Source of the DNA: a virus
Virus record (IMG/VR): IMGVR_UViG_3300030012_002528
Span: 28,262 to 92,261 of that record
Length of the DNA stretch: 64,000 nt
Reading direction: 5' to 3' (one strand)
Positions 27,706 through 35,712 of the stretch are shown in pieces. The first letter of the stretch is position 1, and every line of letters begins with the position of its first letter. Below the pieces are notes generated by a model. That model ran no database searches. It saw only the letters and a program-made list of their open reading frames with translations, and was not told the DNA's origin. The position numbers and the translations under genes are program-made.

Positions 27706-27899
27706 TGGTAGAGTTACTTGCAGTATTCATCACCATAATGTTCTCTTATGGTATTTACTCCCTAATGTCAGAGGGTGATACTGAGAATGACCCTGTTGGT
27801 GACATAGATTCAAGGTTTATTGGGAAGATGATTAGGTTCTTCTTGATGTTTATTTTTAGCATATTTACTATTGTAATAGTAGGTTATAATTTATTTTAA
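27705..27899 (+). CDS. Membrane protein with two helices (64 aa)
   Basis: Helices at residues about 3-20 and 45-63 flank an acidic loop (SEGDTENDPVGDIDSRF). ATG 27705 overlaps the preceding stop. The gene lies directly before a lysozyme-like gene, so a holin or spanin-related role is possible but not shown. Confidence 0.55.
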   Translation: MVELLAVFITIMFSYGIYSLMSEGDTENDPVGDIDSRFIGKMIRFFLMFIFSIFTIVIVGYNLF

Positions 27900-27903
27900 T
27901 ACT

Positions 27904-28329
27904 ATGAAAAAGTTTTTTATATTTGTTGCAACAATGGTTACACTAAATGTTTATGCACAAGACCAAGTTCCAATTGAGTTCTTGGTGGATGCAATGATTC
28001 ACGTAGAGTCACGAGGGGATTCAACTGCGATTGGAGATGGAGGTAAAGCAGTAGGCGTATTACAGATACATCCTATCATGGTTCGTGAAGTGAATAGGAT
28101 ATTAGGGAAGAATGGTAGTAATGTTCGGTATACCTATGATGATAGATATAGCGTAGAGAAGTCTAAAGAGATGTTCTATGTATGGAAAGAATACTATCAC
28201 CCAAACTCTTCATACGAGAAGATAGCAAGGTGCTGGAATGGTGGAACGAATGGGCATATGTTTTATTGTACCAATCGTTATTGGAGAAAGGTAAGTGACC
28301 AATTGGAAACTTTAGCAATGGTAGACTAA
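27904..28329 (+). CDS. Secreted lysozyme-like (SLT-fold) protein
   Basis: A signal peptide (MKKFFIFVATMVTLNVYA, cut before Q) is followed by IHVESRGDSTAIGDGGKAVG and VLQIHPIMVREVNRI, the catalytic-Glu and GxLQI motifs of lytic transglycosylases; CWNGGTNG near the C-terminus also fits. It would cleave peptidoglycan glycan strands from the periplasm. Together with the M23 and amidase genes at 43.6 and 44.8 kb, this gives three muralytic activities. Confidence 0.85.
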   Translation: MKKFFIFVATMVTLNVYAQDQVPIEFLVDAMIHVESRGDSTAIGDGGKAVGVLQIHPIMVREVNRILGKNGSNVRYTYDDRYSVEKSKEMFYVWKEYYHPNSSYEKIARCWNGGTNGHMFYCTNRYWRKVSDQLETLAMVD

Positions 28330-28517
28330 TGAAATATAAAGTAATAGTAGACGGAGTAGAAAGATATCTAAGTAGTTTAGATGTGGATTGGATGGTGTCA
28401 AGGGAATATGTTAAGTTCCGTTACGACCATTATGAGTCTCACGATGATAGCGTGGATATGGTTTGTAAAAAGTTCAACCTAAAAAAAGAGTTGGTTGAAC
28501 ATATGGTTTTAAATTAA
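28329..28517 (+). CDS. Hypothetical protein (62 aa)
   Basis: A small alpha/beta protein whose start overlaps the stop of the lysozyme gene. No family is recognised. Confidence 0.6.
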   Translation: MKYKVIVDGVERYLSSLDVDWMVSREYVKFRYDHYESHDDSVDMVCKKFNLKKELVEHMVLN

Positions 28518-28522
28518 ATAAA

Positions 28523-28972
28523 ATGGGAGAGAAAAAAGAACACACCCTTTTTGCAGATGGGTTTGATGATGCGATATTAGGATTTAGTCACGAATGGACT
28601 GAAACACCAAAGGTAGTTTATTCTAAATTAAAAATGGTGGAGGTTTGTGAGGAACAAGGCATGAGCGTAGAGGAAGCCATCGAATACTTAGAGTATAATG
28701 TGTGGGGTGCTTATGTCGGTGATGGAACTCCCATCTACGCTGATGACCTTGCAGGTACTAAGAGAGAGGACGTTGCGTACACTCTCGACCTATATATGGG
28801 TGGAGATGGTAGTGGATATAACCCTACCTTTCCTTTATGCCCTCCTGAGGACTCCCCACAACTTAGTGAGAGCGACTCCGATGGCAATACCACCGAGAAG
28901 GGGCAAACCCTTAAAGAAAACGACTCCACCGAGAACAGCCGAAGCAGTAGCGATGAAGATGTCAGAAGTTAA
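28523..28972 (+). CDS. Conserved phage protein with low-complexity tail (149 aa)
   Basis: Residues 1-85 (ADGFDDAILGF, MSVEEAIEYLEYNVWGAYVG, GTPIYADD) match a small conserved phage protein family of unknown function that normally ends there. The remaining 60 residues are Ser/Asp/Glu-rich and disordered, an extension peculiar to this copy. The tail overlaps a second frame that ends in a membrane helix. Confidence 0.65.
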   Translation: MGEKKEHTLFADGFDDAILGFSHEWTETPKVVYSKLKMVEVCEEQGMSVEEAIEYLEYNVWGAYVGDGTPIYADDLAGTKREDVAYTLDLYMGGDGSGYNPTFPLCPPEDSPQLSESDSDGNTTEKGQTLKENDSTENSRSSSDEDVRS

Positions 28973-29018
28973 TACCGATTTAATTTTATCTGTGATTTTC
29001 ATGTTGTTATTTTTTTAA
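28881..29018 (+). CDS. Overlapping small membrane-tail frame (45 aa), doubtful
   Basis: In the +1 frame of the preceding tail, ATG 28881 (or 28959) opens a basic Pro-rich stretch followed by the hydrophobic end LILSVIFMLLFF. It could be a tail-anchored peptide or simple composition effect. Confidence 0.25.
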   Translation: MAIPPRRGKPLKKTTPPRTAEAVAMKMSEVNTDLILSVIFMLLFF

Positions 29019-29069
29019 TAATTTCATTTAAAAGTACTAATTTTATTTGAATTAAACAAATATGTTACA

Positions 29070-29429
29070 ATGTATAAAAAGAGTAAATTTGGAAGACTAA
29101 GAAAACATAATTTGAAACCTTTAATTGAAAGCAAAGTACCATTGGTTGTTTGCGAACAGGAGGAAACAAGGTTTACAGGTTACAATGTTAGACCTATAGA
29201 TGTTTTCGTAGCATTCCCAAAAAAATACACAAGCATGGTTGAAAGCCCTTTAAAAGTAAAAGACCCTAATAGGAAAGACCTTGTTATACTGCCCCTGTCA
29301 GTAGTAGACAAGGCATATTTTGAAGAAAACTTAAATAAATTTAATAAGTCTTATGAAACAGCAGGAGAGAGAGTATATGAAACTTCATACAAATCACTCA
29401 AAGAATACCTCAACAAAGGAAAGGTTTGA
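29070..29429 (+). CDS. Hypothetical protein (119 aa)
   Basis: A basic protein with a beta-rich centre (NVRPIDVFVAFPKKYTSMVE) and a helical C-terminus. No family is recognised. It begins a new run of genes that leads to the primase-like gene. Confidence 0.6.
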   Translation: MYKKSKFGRLRKHNLKPLIESKVPLVVCEQEETRFTGYNVRPIDVFVAFPKKYTSMVESPLKVKDPNRKDLVILPLSVVDKAYFEENLNKFNKSYETAGERVYETSYKSLKEYLNKGKV

Positions 29430-29601
29430 GAAAAGAAAGAGTGGTGATTTTATTTTCATTTACGACAATAAAAACAAGAAATACATACCTAAAGAATTTT
29501 ATGCACCAAGTGGTGGAGAAATAGGTTGCAACATTTTCTTGCGTAAGTTAAAAGAAAATAGTAAATTAGCGTACAATACAAATAAAAGAAGAAATGGTTA
29601 A
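29377..29601 (+). CDS. Hypothetical small basic protein (74 aa)
   Basis: The frame overlaps the end of the preceding gene. ATG 29377 and ATG 29353 are both possible and neither is decisive; the part outside the overlap begins near residue 18. It contains a short strand pair (DFIFIYDNKNKKYIPKEFY). Its stop overlaps the next ATG, which supports translation. Confidence 0.5.
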   Translation: MKLHTNHSKNTSTKERFEKRKSGDFIFIYDNKNKKYIPKEFYAPSGGEIGCNIFLRKLKENSKLAYNTNKRRNG

Positions 29602-30025
29602 TTTTAATAAGACAGGTAGAAAGGATTATACAGAATATGAAGTTTATACTGACGAGTATTCTGGAGGTAATGGTACAGAGCAATTAGCAGGTTATGTTAC
29701 CAAGTTTGGAGACAAGAAATGGGCATTTAGAACCATTGACCCTTTCTTTACTGATGTAATGCCTACTGATACCTTTGATTCTCGTAAAGATGCAGTATTT
29801 AATGGAATAGAGTCTCTACGATTTGTAGCAGTTGCTAAACCTGTTTCTGAGCCTATAGAAAAGGAAATAGACTTATCTATGCTAGGTCAGTATAGAAGAG
29901 TCAATAATAATAGAAAGCCAACAAGAGGTAGAAAAATTCAATATATCCAACGTGCTAAACGATTGGACAATGGCGAGTTAGTTTATTTAAATTCATATAA
30001 GAAAATACATCACGAGCGTGTATAG
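29594..30025 (+). CDS. Hypothetical protein (143 aa)
   Basis: A basic protein; the N-terminal half is beta-rich (AGYVTKFGDKKWAFRTIDPF) and the C-terminal half carries Arg/Asn clusters typical of nucleic-acid contact. No family is recognised. It is coupled on both sides, with the primase-like gene starting within its last codons. Confidence 0.6.
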   Translation: MVNFNKTGRKDYTEYEVYTDEYSGGNGTEQLAGYVTKFGDKKWAFRTIDPFFTDVMPTDTFDSRKDAVFNGIESLRFVAVAKPVSEPIEKEIDLSMLGQYRRVNNNRKPTRGRKIQYIQRAKRLDNGELVYLNSYKKIHHERV

Positions 30026-30941
30026 ATATGAGTATGCCAAAGCAAGGCACGGAAGAAATTTCAAAGTCAACTGCCCTCGATGTGGAGGAGTTAAACGATT
30101 TAATTTATTCTTTGACAATAAAGAAGATAAGTTATGTGATTCGCAGTATGGTAAATGCGACAGAGTTTACCAATGTGGGTATGAGAATCGTCCACAAGGT
30201 CAAGCAGTTTTAAAACAAGATGAAATAAAAACAGAAAAACCTCCACTTTCTGTTATGCCCTTGTCTATTGTCAAGGATTCTATACAAAAATGTTGGAGCA
30301 ACACAGATGCTCTCTTAGGCTTTATAATGGACAAGTGGGGAGTAGATATCGCTACTAAGGTGTTCGTGCGTTACAACCTTGTTTCTGTGCCTTTTAATGG
30401 GGGTTTTGCCCCTATGTTTTGGTTCATAGATGACAAGAAGCAAGTTCGTAGTGGTAAGATAATGAATTATGAATTAAGAGGAGGAGAACCTCGCAGGACT
30501 AAACACGACAAGGCTTGGAAAAATGTGAAATGGCTACACTCTAAAATAGATAATTACAATTTTGAAATGTGTTTCTATGGCTCGCATATTCTCACAATGA
30601 TGCCCGATGCAGAAGTACACATAGTAGAGTCAGAGAAAACTGCATTGATAATGTCTTGTGTAAAGCCTCAACACATTTGGTTAGCGACATCATCTGTTAC
30701 TAACTTGCAAGAACACTTTTTACCTAATTTAAAAGACAGAAAAGTGGTACTGCACCCCGACAAAGGAGAAAGGAGTTTTGGATATTGGAAACTTAAAGCA
30801 GAAGAGTTTAGAAAAAAAAATTTGGCAAAGTCAATAAATATATCTACCTTTGTACAAGATACAGAATTTTTAGGTGAGGGAGATGACCTTGCCGATTACG
30901 TTTTAAAAACAACAAAGTATGAGAGCATTAAAAAACATTGA
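30018..30941 (+). CDS. Primase-like protein (zinc finger, DUF6371-like, Toprim-like)
   Basis: Residues 18-55 form a primase-type zinc finger (CPRCGG, then CDSQYGKCDRVYQCGY). The middle (FWFIDDKKQVRSGKIMNYE) resembles DUF6371 of Bacteroidota mobile elements, and VHIVESEKTALIMS is a Toprim-like first motif with its Glu; later HPDKG could supply the acid of a second motif. It would make RNA primers or act with the DnaB-like helicase at 47.4 kb. The start is GTG 30018, overlapping the previous stop. Confidence 0.75.
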   Translation: MYRYEYAKARHGRNFKVNCPRCGGVKRFNLFFDNKEDKLCDSQYGKCDRVYQCGYENRPQGQAVLKQDEIKTEKPPLSVMPLSIVKDSIQKCWSNTDALLGFIMDKWGVDIATKVFVRYNLVSVPFNGGFAPMFWFIDDKKQVRSGKIMNYELRGGEPRRTKHDKAWKNVKWLHSKIDNYNFEMCFYGSHILTMMPDAEVHIVESEKTALIMSCVKPQHIWLATSSVTNLQEHFLPNLKDRKVVLHPDKGERSFGYWKLKAEEFRKKNLAKSINISTFVQDTEFLGEGDDLADYVLKTTKYESIKKH

Positions 30942-31770
30942 GTTAGGAAAGGTACTATTCATCAGTATTGAGTGCGTACCCCAAGAAAATGACTTCCCTA
31001 TTGAAGGACTACTCTATGATAGTTGGACAGACGGAGGCAATGAGACAGAAGCGTATGCAGAGACAGCACCATTATTCCCTGAGTATGGTAGAATTTTCTG
31101 TGTGTCTTTAGGATATGTTAGTAATCATCAATTAAATATCAAGACAATTAAGGGGGAGGAGAAGGAAATCATTGAGACATTATTCAAAATGGTGGATGCT
31201 TTTCAAAATAGTTGGAGTACTATTCATCTATGTGGGCACTCTGTAAAGAGTTTTATTTTACCTTATGTTATGCGTAGAGCAATCGTCAACGATATTCCTG
31301 TTCACTACTTATTTGATGCTTCGGGTCTTAAACCTTGGGATATCACTTGGATGTACGACATCAAAGAGTTATGGCAAGGTACTGCTTACAAATCAGCCTC
31401 TCTTCTATCACTTGCTCACACTTTTAACTTAGACTATGCAGAAAGTATTATTTTAGGTAAAGATGTGTCTACTATGTACGTGAATGATGAGATAGAAGAA
31501 ATCACTCACCGATGTGAAGTAAATGTTCGCCTATGTCACGATGTTATAAAAAAGATGGCAGGAATCAAAACTGATTGGAAAGACGAGGTGATTGAAGATA
31601 AGAACTTAGGCACATTAGAAAAGGCATATTATAATGTAATTAACATAAAAGACATAAAGGGTTTAAGAGATAAATTGGCCTCAATGAATCTAGATAAGGA
31701 TGCTACTAAGAACATTTTAGAAACAATGTTTAAAGGGAATGTGCCTTCAGAATTACAAGAACTCTTGTAA
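30919..31770 (+). CDS. Degenerate PolB-like 3'-5' exonuclease homolog (283 aa)
   Basis: The layout follows the predicted PolB-like 3'-5' exonuclease family: a first strand FISIECVP where active enzymes have FDIET, GHSVKSFILPYVMRR where active ones have GHN...FD.P...RR, and CEVNVRLCHDV where they have YC..DV. At all three sites the metal-binding Asp is replaced (Ser, Ile and Asn), so the fold is kept but catalysis is probably lost. It overlaps the primase-like gene by 23 nt and may act as a replication scaffold. Confidence 0.7.
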   Translation: MRALKNIELGKVLFISIECVPQENDFPIEGLLYDSWTDGGNETEAYAETAPLFPEYGRIFCVSLGYVSNHQLNIKTIKGEEKEIIETLFKMVDAFQNSWSTIHLCGHSVKSFILPYVMRRAIVNDIPVHYLFDASGLKPWDITWMYDIKELWQGTAYKSASLLSLAHTFNLDYAESIILGKDVSTMYVNDEIEEITHRCEVNVRLCHDVIKKMAGIKTDWKDEVIEDKNLGTLEKAYYNVINIKDIKGLRDKLASMNLDKDATKNILETMFKGNVPSELQELL

Positions 31771-32015
31771 TGAGAACTATATGTTTTCTTGTTTCATTTT
31801 TATTTTGTATATTTGCAAAAGGTCAGCACATCTATTTTGATGTGACCCTTGAAGAAATTGATACAGTGGCAAATGAAGATGGATATAGGGTAGTTAAAAC
31901 CCTAGAACAAGGAAACATAGTGTGCTATCTATACTTAGAAAGTGACACGATTAAAATAGGATACAACAACGAGATGAGTAAACCCTCATTCATAATTTAT
32001 AGAAAAGAAGAGTAA
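31770..32015 (+). CDS. Small secreted protein (81 aa)
   Basis: A signal peptide (MRTICFLVSFLFCIFAKG, cut before Q) precedes a 60-residue beta-rich domain. No lipobox Cys. Exported to the periplasm; function unknown. Its ATG overlaps the stop of the preceding gene. Confidence 0.6.
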   Translation: MRTICFLVSFLFCIFAKGQHIYFDVTLEEIDTVANEDGYRVVKTLEQGNIVCYLYLESDTIKIGYNNEMSKPSFIIYRKEE

Positions 32016-32016
32016 G

Positions 32017-32145
32017 ATGTTTAGTGCAATAATTATTATAGTTTGTTTAACAATCATATTTGGTATATTTTACTATGCAGGTAAGACTATGCCCGAAGGA
32101 GACTTCTTAGAGAATGATGATTTTAACATAGATGACGAAGAATAA
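32017..32145 (+). CDS. Small membrane protein with acidic tail (42 aa)
   Basis: ATG 32017, one base after the previous stop. Residues 3-21 form one hydrophobic helix and the rest is acidic (ENDDFNIDDEE). Single-pass membrane peptide of unknown role. Confidence 0.5.
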   Translation: MFSAIIIIVCLTIIFGIFYYAGKTMPEGDFLENDDFNIDDEE

Positions 32146-32146
32146 G

Positions 32147-32881
32147 ATGAGTTTAGAATTACCTAAAACGTATAGTAAAGAACAATGGGAACGTGGGGGC
32201 AGTCGTCCCGAACACGAGAAGTTCATAGGGATGCCTGTAACAAGTTGGTCACAAGTAGAGTCTTGGACGGCTAAGAAAGGATTCAACACAGGTATGGTAG
32301 GTAACAAAGAGTATATGATTAGATACTTTTTAGGTGAGCGATTCCCTGATATGGGTTGGGGACAGTTTGGTACTGAGGTGGAGGATTGTGTTACTCTTGG
32401 CGATTGCGAACCATTTACTCCTAAAGAACTTGAAACTATAAAAGACATCAAACCTCTTGGGGTATTTCAAGAAGAGATAGTCATTGATTTTGGTGACTTC
32501 TGTCTTCTTGGTTATATTGATGATATGTCTGAACCAAAAGATGGTGTAGTAGATATAGTGAGAGACTATAAGACTAAATCAAAAAGTTCTAAGGCTGACT
32601 TACACGACCCAAAGAAACTTCAATTAGAATTATATATCTTAGGTCTTCAGCAAAGAGGATTAAAAGTAGAGAACGCAGAGTATGTTATCATAGAAAGGTT
32701 GGGGGGTAGAGAGTGTATGAATGGTGCAGGGAGAAAGTCTTTACGTATAGGCACTAATGTTTGGAGAGAAACATATATGTTTTCTGATAAGTCTATAGCA
32801 AGAGCAGAAGCTATTGTAAGAGAGACGGTGAAGGAAATATCTAATCATTATAAGATATTTAAAATATTAAATGCTAAGTAA
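32147..32881 (+). CDS. PD-(D/E)XK (RecB/Cas4-like) nuclease
   Basis: Residues about 108-180 show the RecB-type nuclease core: CLLGYIDDMSE (motif with the first Asp), VVDIVRDYKTKSK (D...DYK), then KKLQLELYILGLQ (the Q...Y helix). The start is taken at ATG 32147, just after the previous stop; an in-frame ATG at 32132 is possible. It would trim double-stranded DNA ends with RecA and SSB. No iron-sulfur Cys cluster is seen, so it is not a Cas4 in the strict sense. Confidence 0.8.
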   Translation: MSLELPKTYSKEQWERGGSRPEHEKFIGMPVTSWSQVESWTAKKGFNTGMVGNKEYMIRYFLGERFPDMGWGQFGTEVEDCVTLGDCEPFTPKELETIKDIKPLGVFQEEIVIDFGDFCLLGYIDDMSEPKDGVVDIVRDYKTKSKSSKADLHDPKKLQLELYILGLQQRGLKVENAEYVIIERLGGRECMNGAGRKSLRIGTNVWRETYMFSDKSIARAEAIVRETVKEISNHYKIFKILNAK

Positions 32882-33104
32882 GTATGATTATATCAAACTT
32901 TTCAGGGGAGAAAAGGCGAATGATAAGACTAGAATGGTTTTCTTGAAACATTGGTGTAAACAAGAAGGAAAAAACTTCTATGATTTAAAGTTAATCCTTA
33001 ACTTTACTAATTATGGGTTTGATAATATGACTTATTATTTTGATAATAAATATAAAGTTAGTATATTAGTAGACCAAAACGGTGTTAAATTAAAAGTTAT
33101 ATGA
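32871..33104 (+). CDS. Hypothetical protein (77 aa)
   Basis: A small basic protein with an aromatic, beta-rich second half (NYGFDNMTYYFDNKYKVS). No family is recognised. It overlaps both neighbours by a few bases. Confidence 0.6.
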   Translation: MLSKYDYIKLFRGEKANDKTRMVFLKHWCKQEGKNFYDLKLILNFTNYGFDNMTYYFDNKYKVSILVDQNGVKLKVI

Positions 33105-33670
33105 GTGATACAGCAAAACAATTGGTAGACAAGATAGTCGAATGTACAGACCAACTATGTGCAGTAGATATTATAAAAGAGGTTATAAGTAACCTAAAAG
33201 TATCTAGAAACTATCAAAGAATGGTGGAAGTGGAAGGAGGTATTAGAGAATTAGAAAGAGCTTTCTCAAAACTTCAAGAAGAGTTCCACAGGATGGAGTT
33301 ACCAAGACAATATAACCTTGTTCAAGAGACAAGAACAAAAGCTAATTTCATTTATCGTGAATTAGTAGACCACTATGTTCACGAAGTTAATCGTGTAAAG
33401 ATGCTTTTAGAAGAATCAAAGACAGTTGAAAGAGCAAAAGCCTTGCAATATCTAAAAGAAAGTAGTACCTTTGGCAGTATAGCGAAATCAACATTAAGAG
33501 ACTACCTTGGGGCATCACCTAATTACGAGGAGTGGATTAGGGATTATTCAATGGCATATGCAAATTATCAGTATTTGTCGAAAGTTTTAGAAAGTATTCG
33601 TATATTTACCGATACTTGTGCATCCGAGCTTAGGGGTCTCGGTGTAGTGGAGAAAAAAGATGTAAAGTAA
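33101..33670 (+). CDS. Hypothetical helical protein (189 aa)
   Basis: Long helices with heptad-like spacing over most of the length, no recognised motif. It lies directly before the SSB gene within the replication operon, so a role in DNA metabolism is plausible but not shown. Confidence 0.65.
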   Translation: MSDTAKQLVDKIVECTDQLCAVDIIKEVISNLKVSRNYQRMVEVEGGIRELERAFSKLQEEFHRMELPRQYNLVQETRTKANFIYRELVDHYVHEVNRVKMLLEESKTVERAKALQYLKESSTFGSIAKSTLRDYLGASPNYEEWIRDYSMAYANYQYLSKVLESIRIFTDTCASELRGLGVVEKKDVK

Positions 33671-33688
33671 ATTTTTAAAATCAGTATT

Positions 33689-34330
33689 ATGACACATTAC
33701 TTAAAAGTAAATTATTCAAACGGAGCAATCCAAGAAAGTTCAAAGGAGCCACAAGAGGGGTTTGAGAAGAACGAGTGGTCAGTTGGCAACAAGTCAGGAG
33801 TCAACTATAAGAAAATTTATAGAGAGCCTGTAGAGGGAACTCTTGTAGATGTAAAATTTAGAGACACTCAGTATGGACAAAGAGTTTCATTCACTCTTAA
33901 AGGAGATGAGTATTACAACATAGAGTTCCCTTTCCTTATGGGAGAAGAGGTGAACCCTTTCACAACTGATTTCGTTCGTCAGCTACCTAACCTACAGAAA
34001 GGTCGAACTTACACAGTCAATGCTTATGTATATCAGCCTGAGAATGCTAAGTATCCTTACAGAGGGTTTACGTTCCGAGTTGACGGAGAAAAGGTAGAAA
34101 AAGCTCTATCATATCAGTCAGCTAAAAACGAAGACGGAGACATCCCTTCAATTGTGTGGGAAGAAAAAATGGGTAAGAAGAAACCAAACTTCGATAACAG
34201 AAACGAATACCTATACAACTTCCTACAAAAACAAATTGGTGAAAACTTCGCTAAAGATGAAAATTCCTCAACACCTGAACCAACAAAAGCTGAGGTTAAA
34301 AAGCCAAGTATTGAAGACTTACCATTTTAA
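33689..34330 (+). CDS. ssb: Single-stranded DNA-binding protein
   Basis: A 213-residue protein with a beta-rich N-terminal two thirds (OB-fold-like: GTLVDVKFRDTQYGQRVSFT, TYTVNAYVYQPEN) and a disordered linker ending in the acidic tip IEDLPF. This tip is the partner-binding tail of bacterial SSB proteins. The OB domain is not similar to E. coli SSB, as usual for phages. It would coat single-stranded DNA and recruit RecA, nuclease and polymerase. Confidence 0.8.
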   Translation: MTHYLKVNYSNGAIQESSKEPQEGFEKNEWSVGNKSGVNYKKIYREPVEGTLVDVKFRDTQYGQRVSFTLKGDEYYNIEFPFLMGEEVNPFTTDFVRQLPNLQKGRTYTVNAYVYQPENAKYPYRGFTFRVDGEKVEKALSYQSAKNEDGDIPSIVWEEKMGKKKPNFDNRNEYLYNFLQKQIGENFAKDENSSTPEPTKAEVKKPSIEDLPF

Positions 34331-34338
34331 TTTAAATT

Positions 34339-34650
34339 ATGACTAGAGAAGAAGTTTATAAGCGTTACGCATTCCTTGAAGAAAAAAGAAGGGATATTGA
34401 AAAGGAACAAGCTGAGTTGAAAGAAAGACTCAGTGAATACTTACCCGAAGAGGGTACGAAGTTTTACTTCGGCTCATACTCTTGGCAGAATAGAAAAAAG
34501 TGGTCTTATTCTGAAAAGGTAACTGAAATGGAGACTGAATTAAAGTCTCTGAAGAAGCTAGAAGAGAAGGAAGGGACTGCCTCTTGTGAAGAAAAGAAGT
34601 CAGTTGTATTTAGGTACAATAAGCCTGTAAGAGATAATTTACCTTTCTAA
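34339..34650 (+). CDS. Coiled-coil protein with SSB-like C-terminal tip (103 aa)
   Basis: The protein is a charged coiled coil (residues 10-35 and 60-85) around a short KFYFGSYSWQNRKKW segment, and ends DNLPF, echoing the IEDLPF tip of the SSB encoded just upstream. The middle resembles small phage proteins of the Gp157 type only loosely. It may bind the same partners as SSB. Confidence 0.6.
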   Translation: MTREEVYKRYAFLEEKRRDIEKEQAELKERLSEYLPEEGTKFYFGSYSWQNRKKWSYSEKVTEMETELKSLKKLEEKEGTASCEEKKSVVFRYNKPVRDNLPF

Positions 34651-34666
34651 TAACAATTGTTTCTTA

Positions 34667-34698
34667 TTTGGAAAATTCAATTGTTCTTAGTATATTGC
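34667..34698 (+). promoter_or_regulatory. Promoter of the ribonucleotide reductase operon
   Basis: TTTG, 20 bases, TATATTGC. The expected start (about 34704) is only a few bases before a terminator-like hairpin. Confidence 0.6.
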
Positions 34699-34706
34699 AT
34701 CTCTTT

Positions 34707-34733
34707 ACCCATCGAATTTTCGGTGGGTTTTTT
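34707..34733 (+). terminator. Terminator or 5'-end hairpin before nrdB
   Basis: ACCCATCGAA pairs with TTCGGTGGGT around a TT loop (one G-U pair), followed by six T. It can end the SSB operon and would also sit at the very 5' end of the nrd transcript. Confidence 0.8.
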
Positions 34734-34757
34734 ATCTAATTTTGTTAAACTTAAACT

Positions 34758-35711
34758 ATGTATTTAAACTCTAAGGATTTAGGGAAGAGGTATTCTATTT
34801 TCCCATTGTCCCATACTGATTTGTGGGATTATTATAAAAAAGCAGAAAAGCAAACGTGGGTTGCTGAAGAGGTTGACTTGAGTTCTGATGACTTCGATGC
34901 GTTGTCAGAAGATGAAAAAAGTTACTTGAAAAACATCCTTGCATTCTTTGCTATCTCTGATGGTCTTGTGATAGACAACTTGGCTACCAACTTTATGAAT
35001 GAAGTAGAGCTACTTGAAGCTCAGTATTTTTATGGACATCAAACATTCATTGAGCAGGTTCACGCCAATGGGTATTCACTCCTTATTGATACATACATTA
35101 AAGACAACCAAGAAAGAAACGATTTATTTAATTCAATGTCTACCAACCAAGCAGTAAAAGACAAGGCTTCTTGGGCAGAGAAGTGGATTGACCATCCATC
35201 ATTTGCTCACCGACTTGTGGCATTTGCTTGTGTGGAAGGTATTGCTTTCTCCTCTGTATTCGCAGGAGTGTTTTGGTATAGGTCACGTAACAAGATGAAT
35301 GGCTTGGGTTCTATGAACGAATTAATCCTTAGAGATGAATCCTTGCATTATGAGTTTGCTCAGTACCTATACAACAACTACATCAAGGATGAGTACAAGA
35401 TTCCTACCCACGAAATTCAGAAAATCATTCTTGAGTGTTTCGATGTAGAGCAAAAGTTTGTTTTAGATAGTATGCCTAACGGCTTACAAGGTCTTACAAA
35501 GGAAGAGATGCTGGAGTACGTTAAATACGTTACTGATATCGTCTTAGAAGACTTCGGATGTGGTAAGTATTTCAATGTTAGAAACCCACTTGACTACATG
35601 GCTCGTATTGGGTTGTCAGCGAAAAACAATTTCTTTGAACAAAGAACAGGTCAGTACACTAGAGTAGATATTCCTACTACTACTGAAGGCATGTTCACAG
35701 ACGAGTTTTAA
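34758..35711 (+). CDS. nrdB: Class I ribonucleotide reductase, small subunit
   Basis: A 317-residue R2 protein. The di-iron ligands are visible: Asp68 in FFAISDGL, Glu99 and His102 in FIEQVHANGY, Glu in ACVEGIAFSS, and Glu/His in LRDESLHYE. The radical Tyr is Tyr106, at the same spacing as Tyr122 of E. coli. It generates the radical used by NrdA to reduce ribonucleotides for phage DNA synthesis. It is followed by nrdA after one base. Confidence 0.95.
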   Translation: MYLNSKDLGKRYSIFPLSHTDLWDYYKKAEKQTWVAEEVDLSSDDFDALSEDEKSYLKNILAFFAISDGLVIDNLATNFMNEVELLEAQYFYGHQTFIEQVHANGYSLLIDTYIKDNQERNDLFNSMSTNQAVKDKASWAEKWIDHPSFAHRLVAFACVEGIAFSSVFAGVFWYRSRNKMNGLGSMNELILRDESLHYEFAQYLYNNYIKDEYKIPTHEIQKIILECFDVEQKFVLDSMPNGLQGLTKEEMLEYVKYVTDIVLEDFGCGKYFNVRNPLDYMARIGLSAKNNFFEQRTGQYTRVDIPTTTEGMFTDEF

Positions 35712-35712
35712 G

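Noticed and set aside
32147-32881. A Cas4 protein and thus a CRISPR link
   Set aside because: The nuclease lacks the Cys cluster of Cas4 and no repeat-spacer array is present anywhere in the window.
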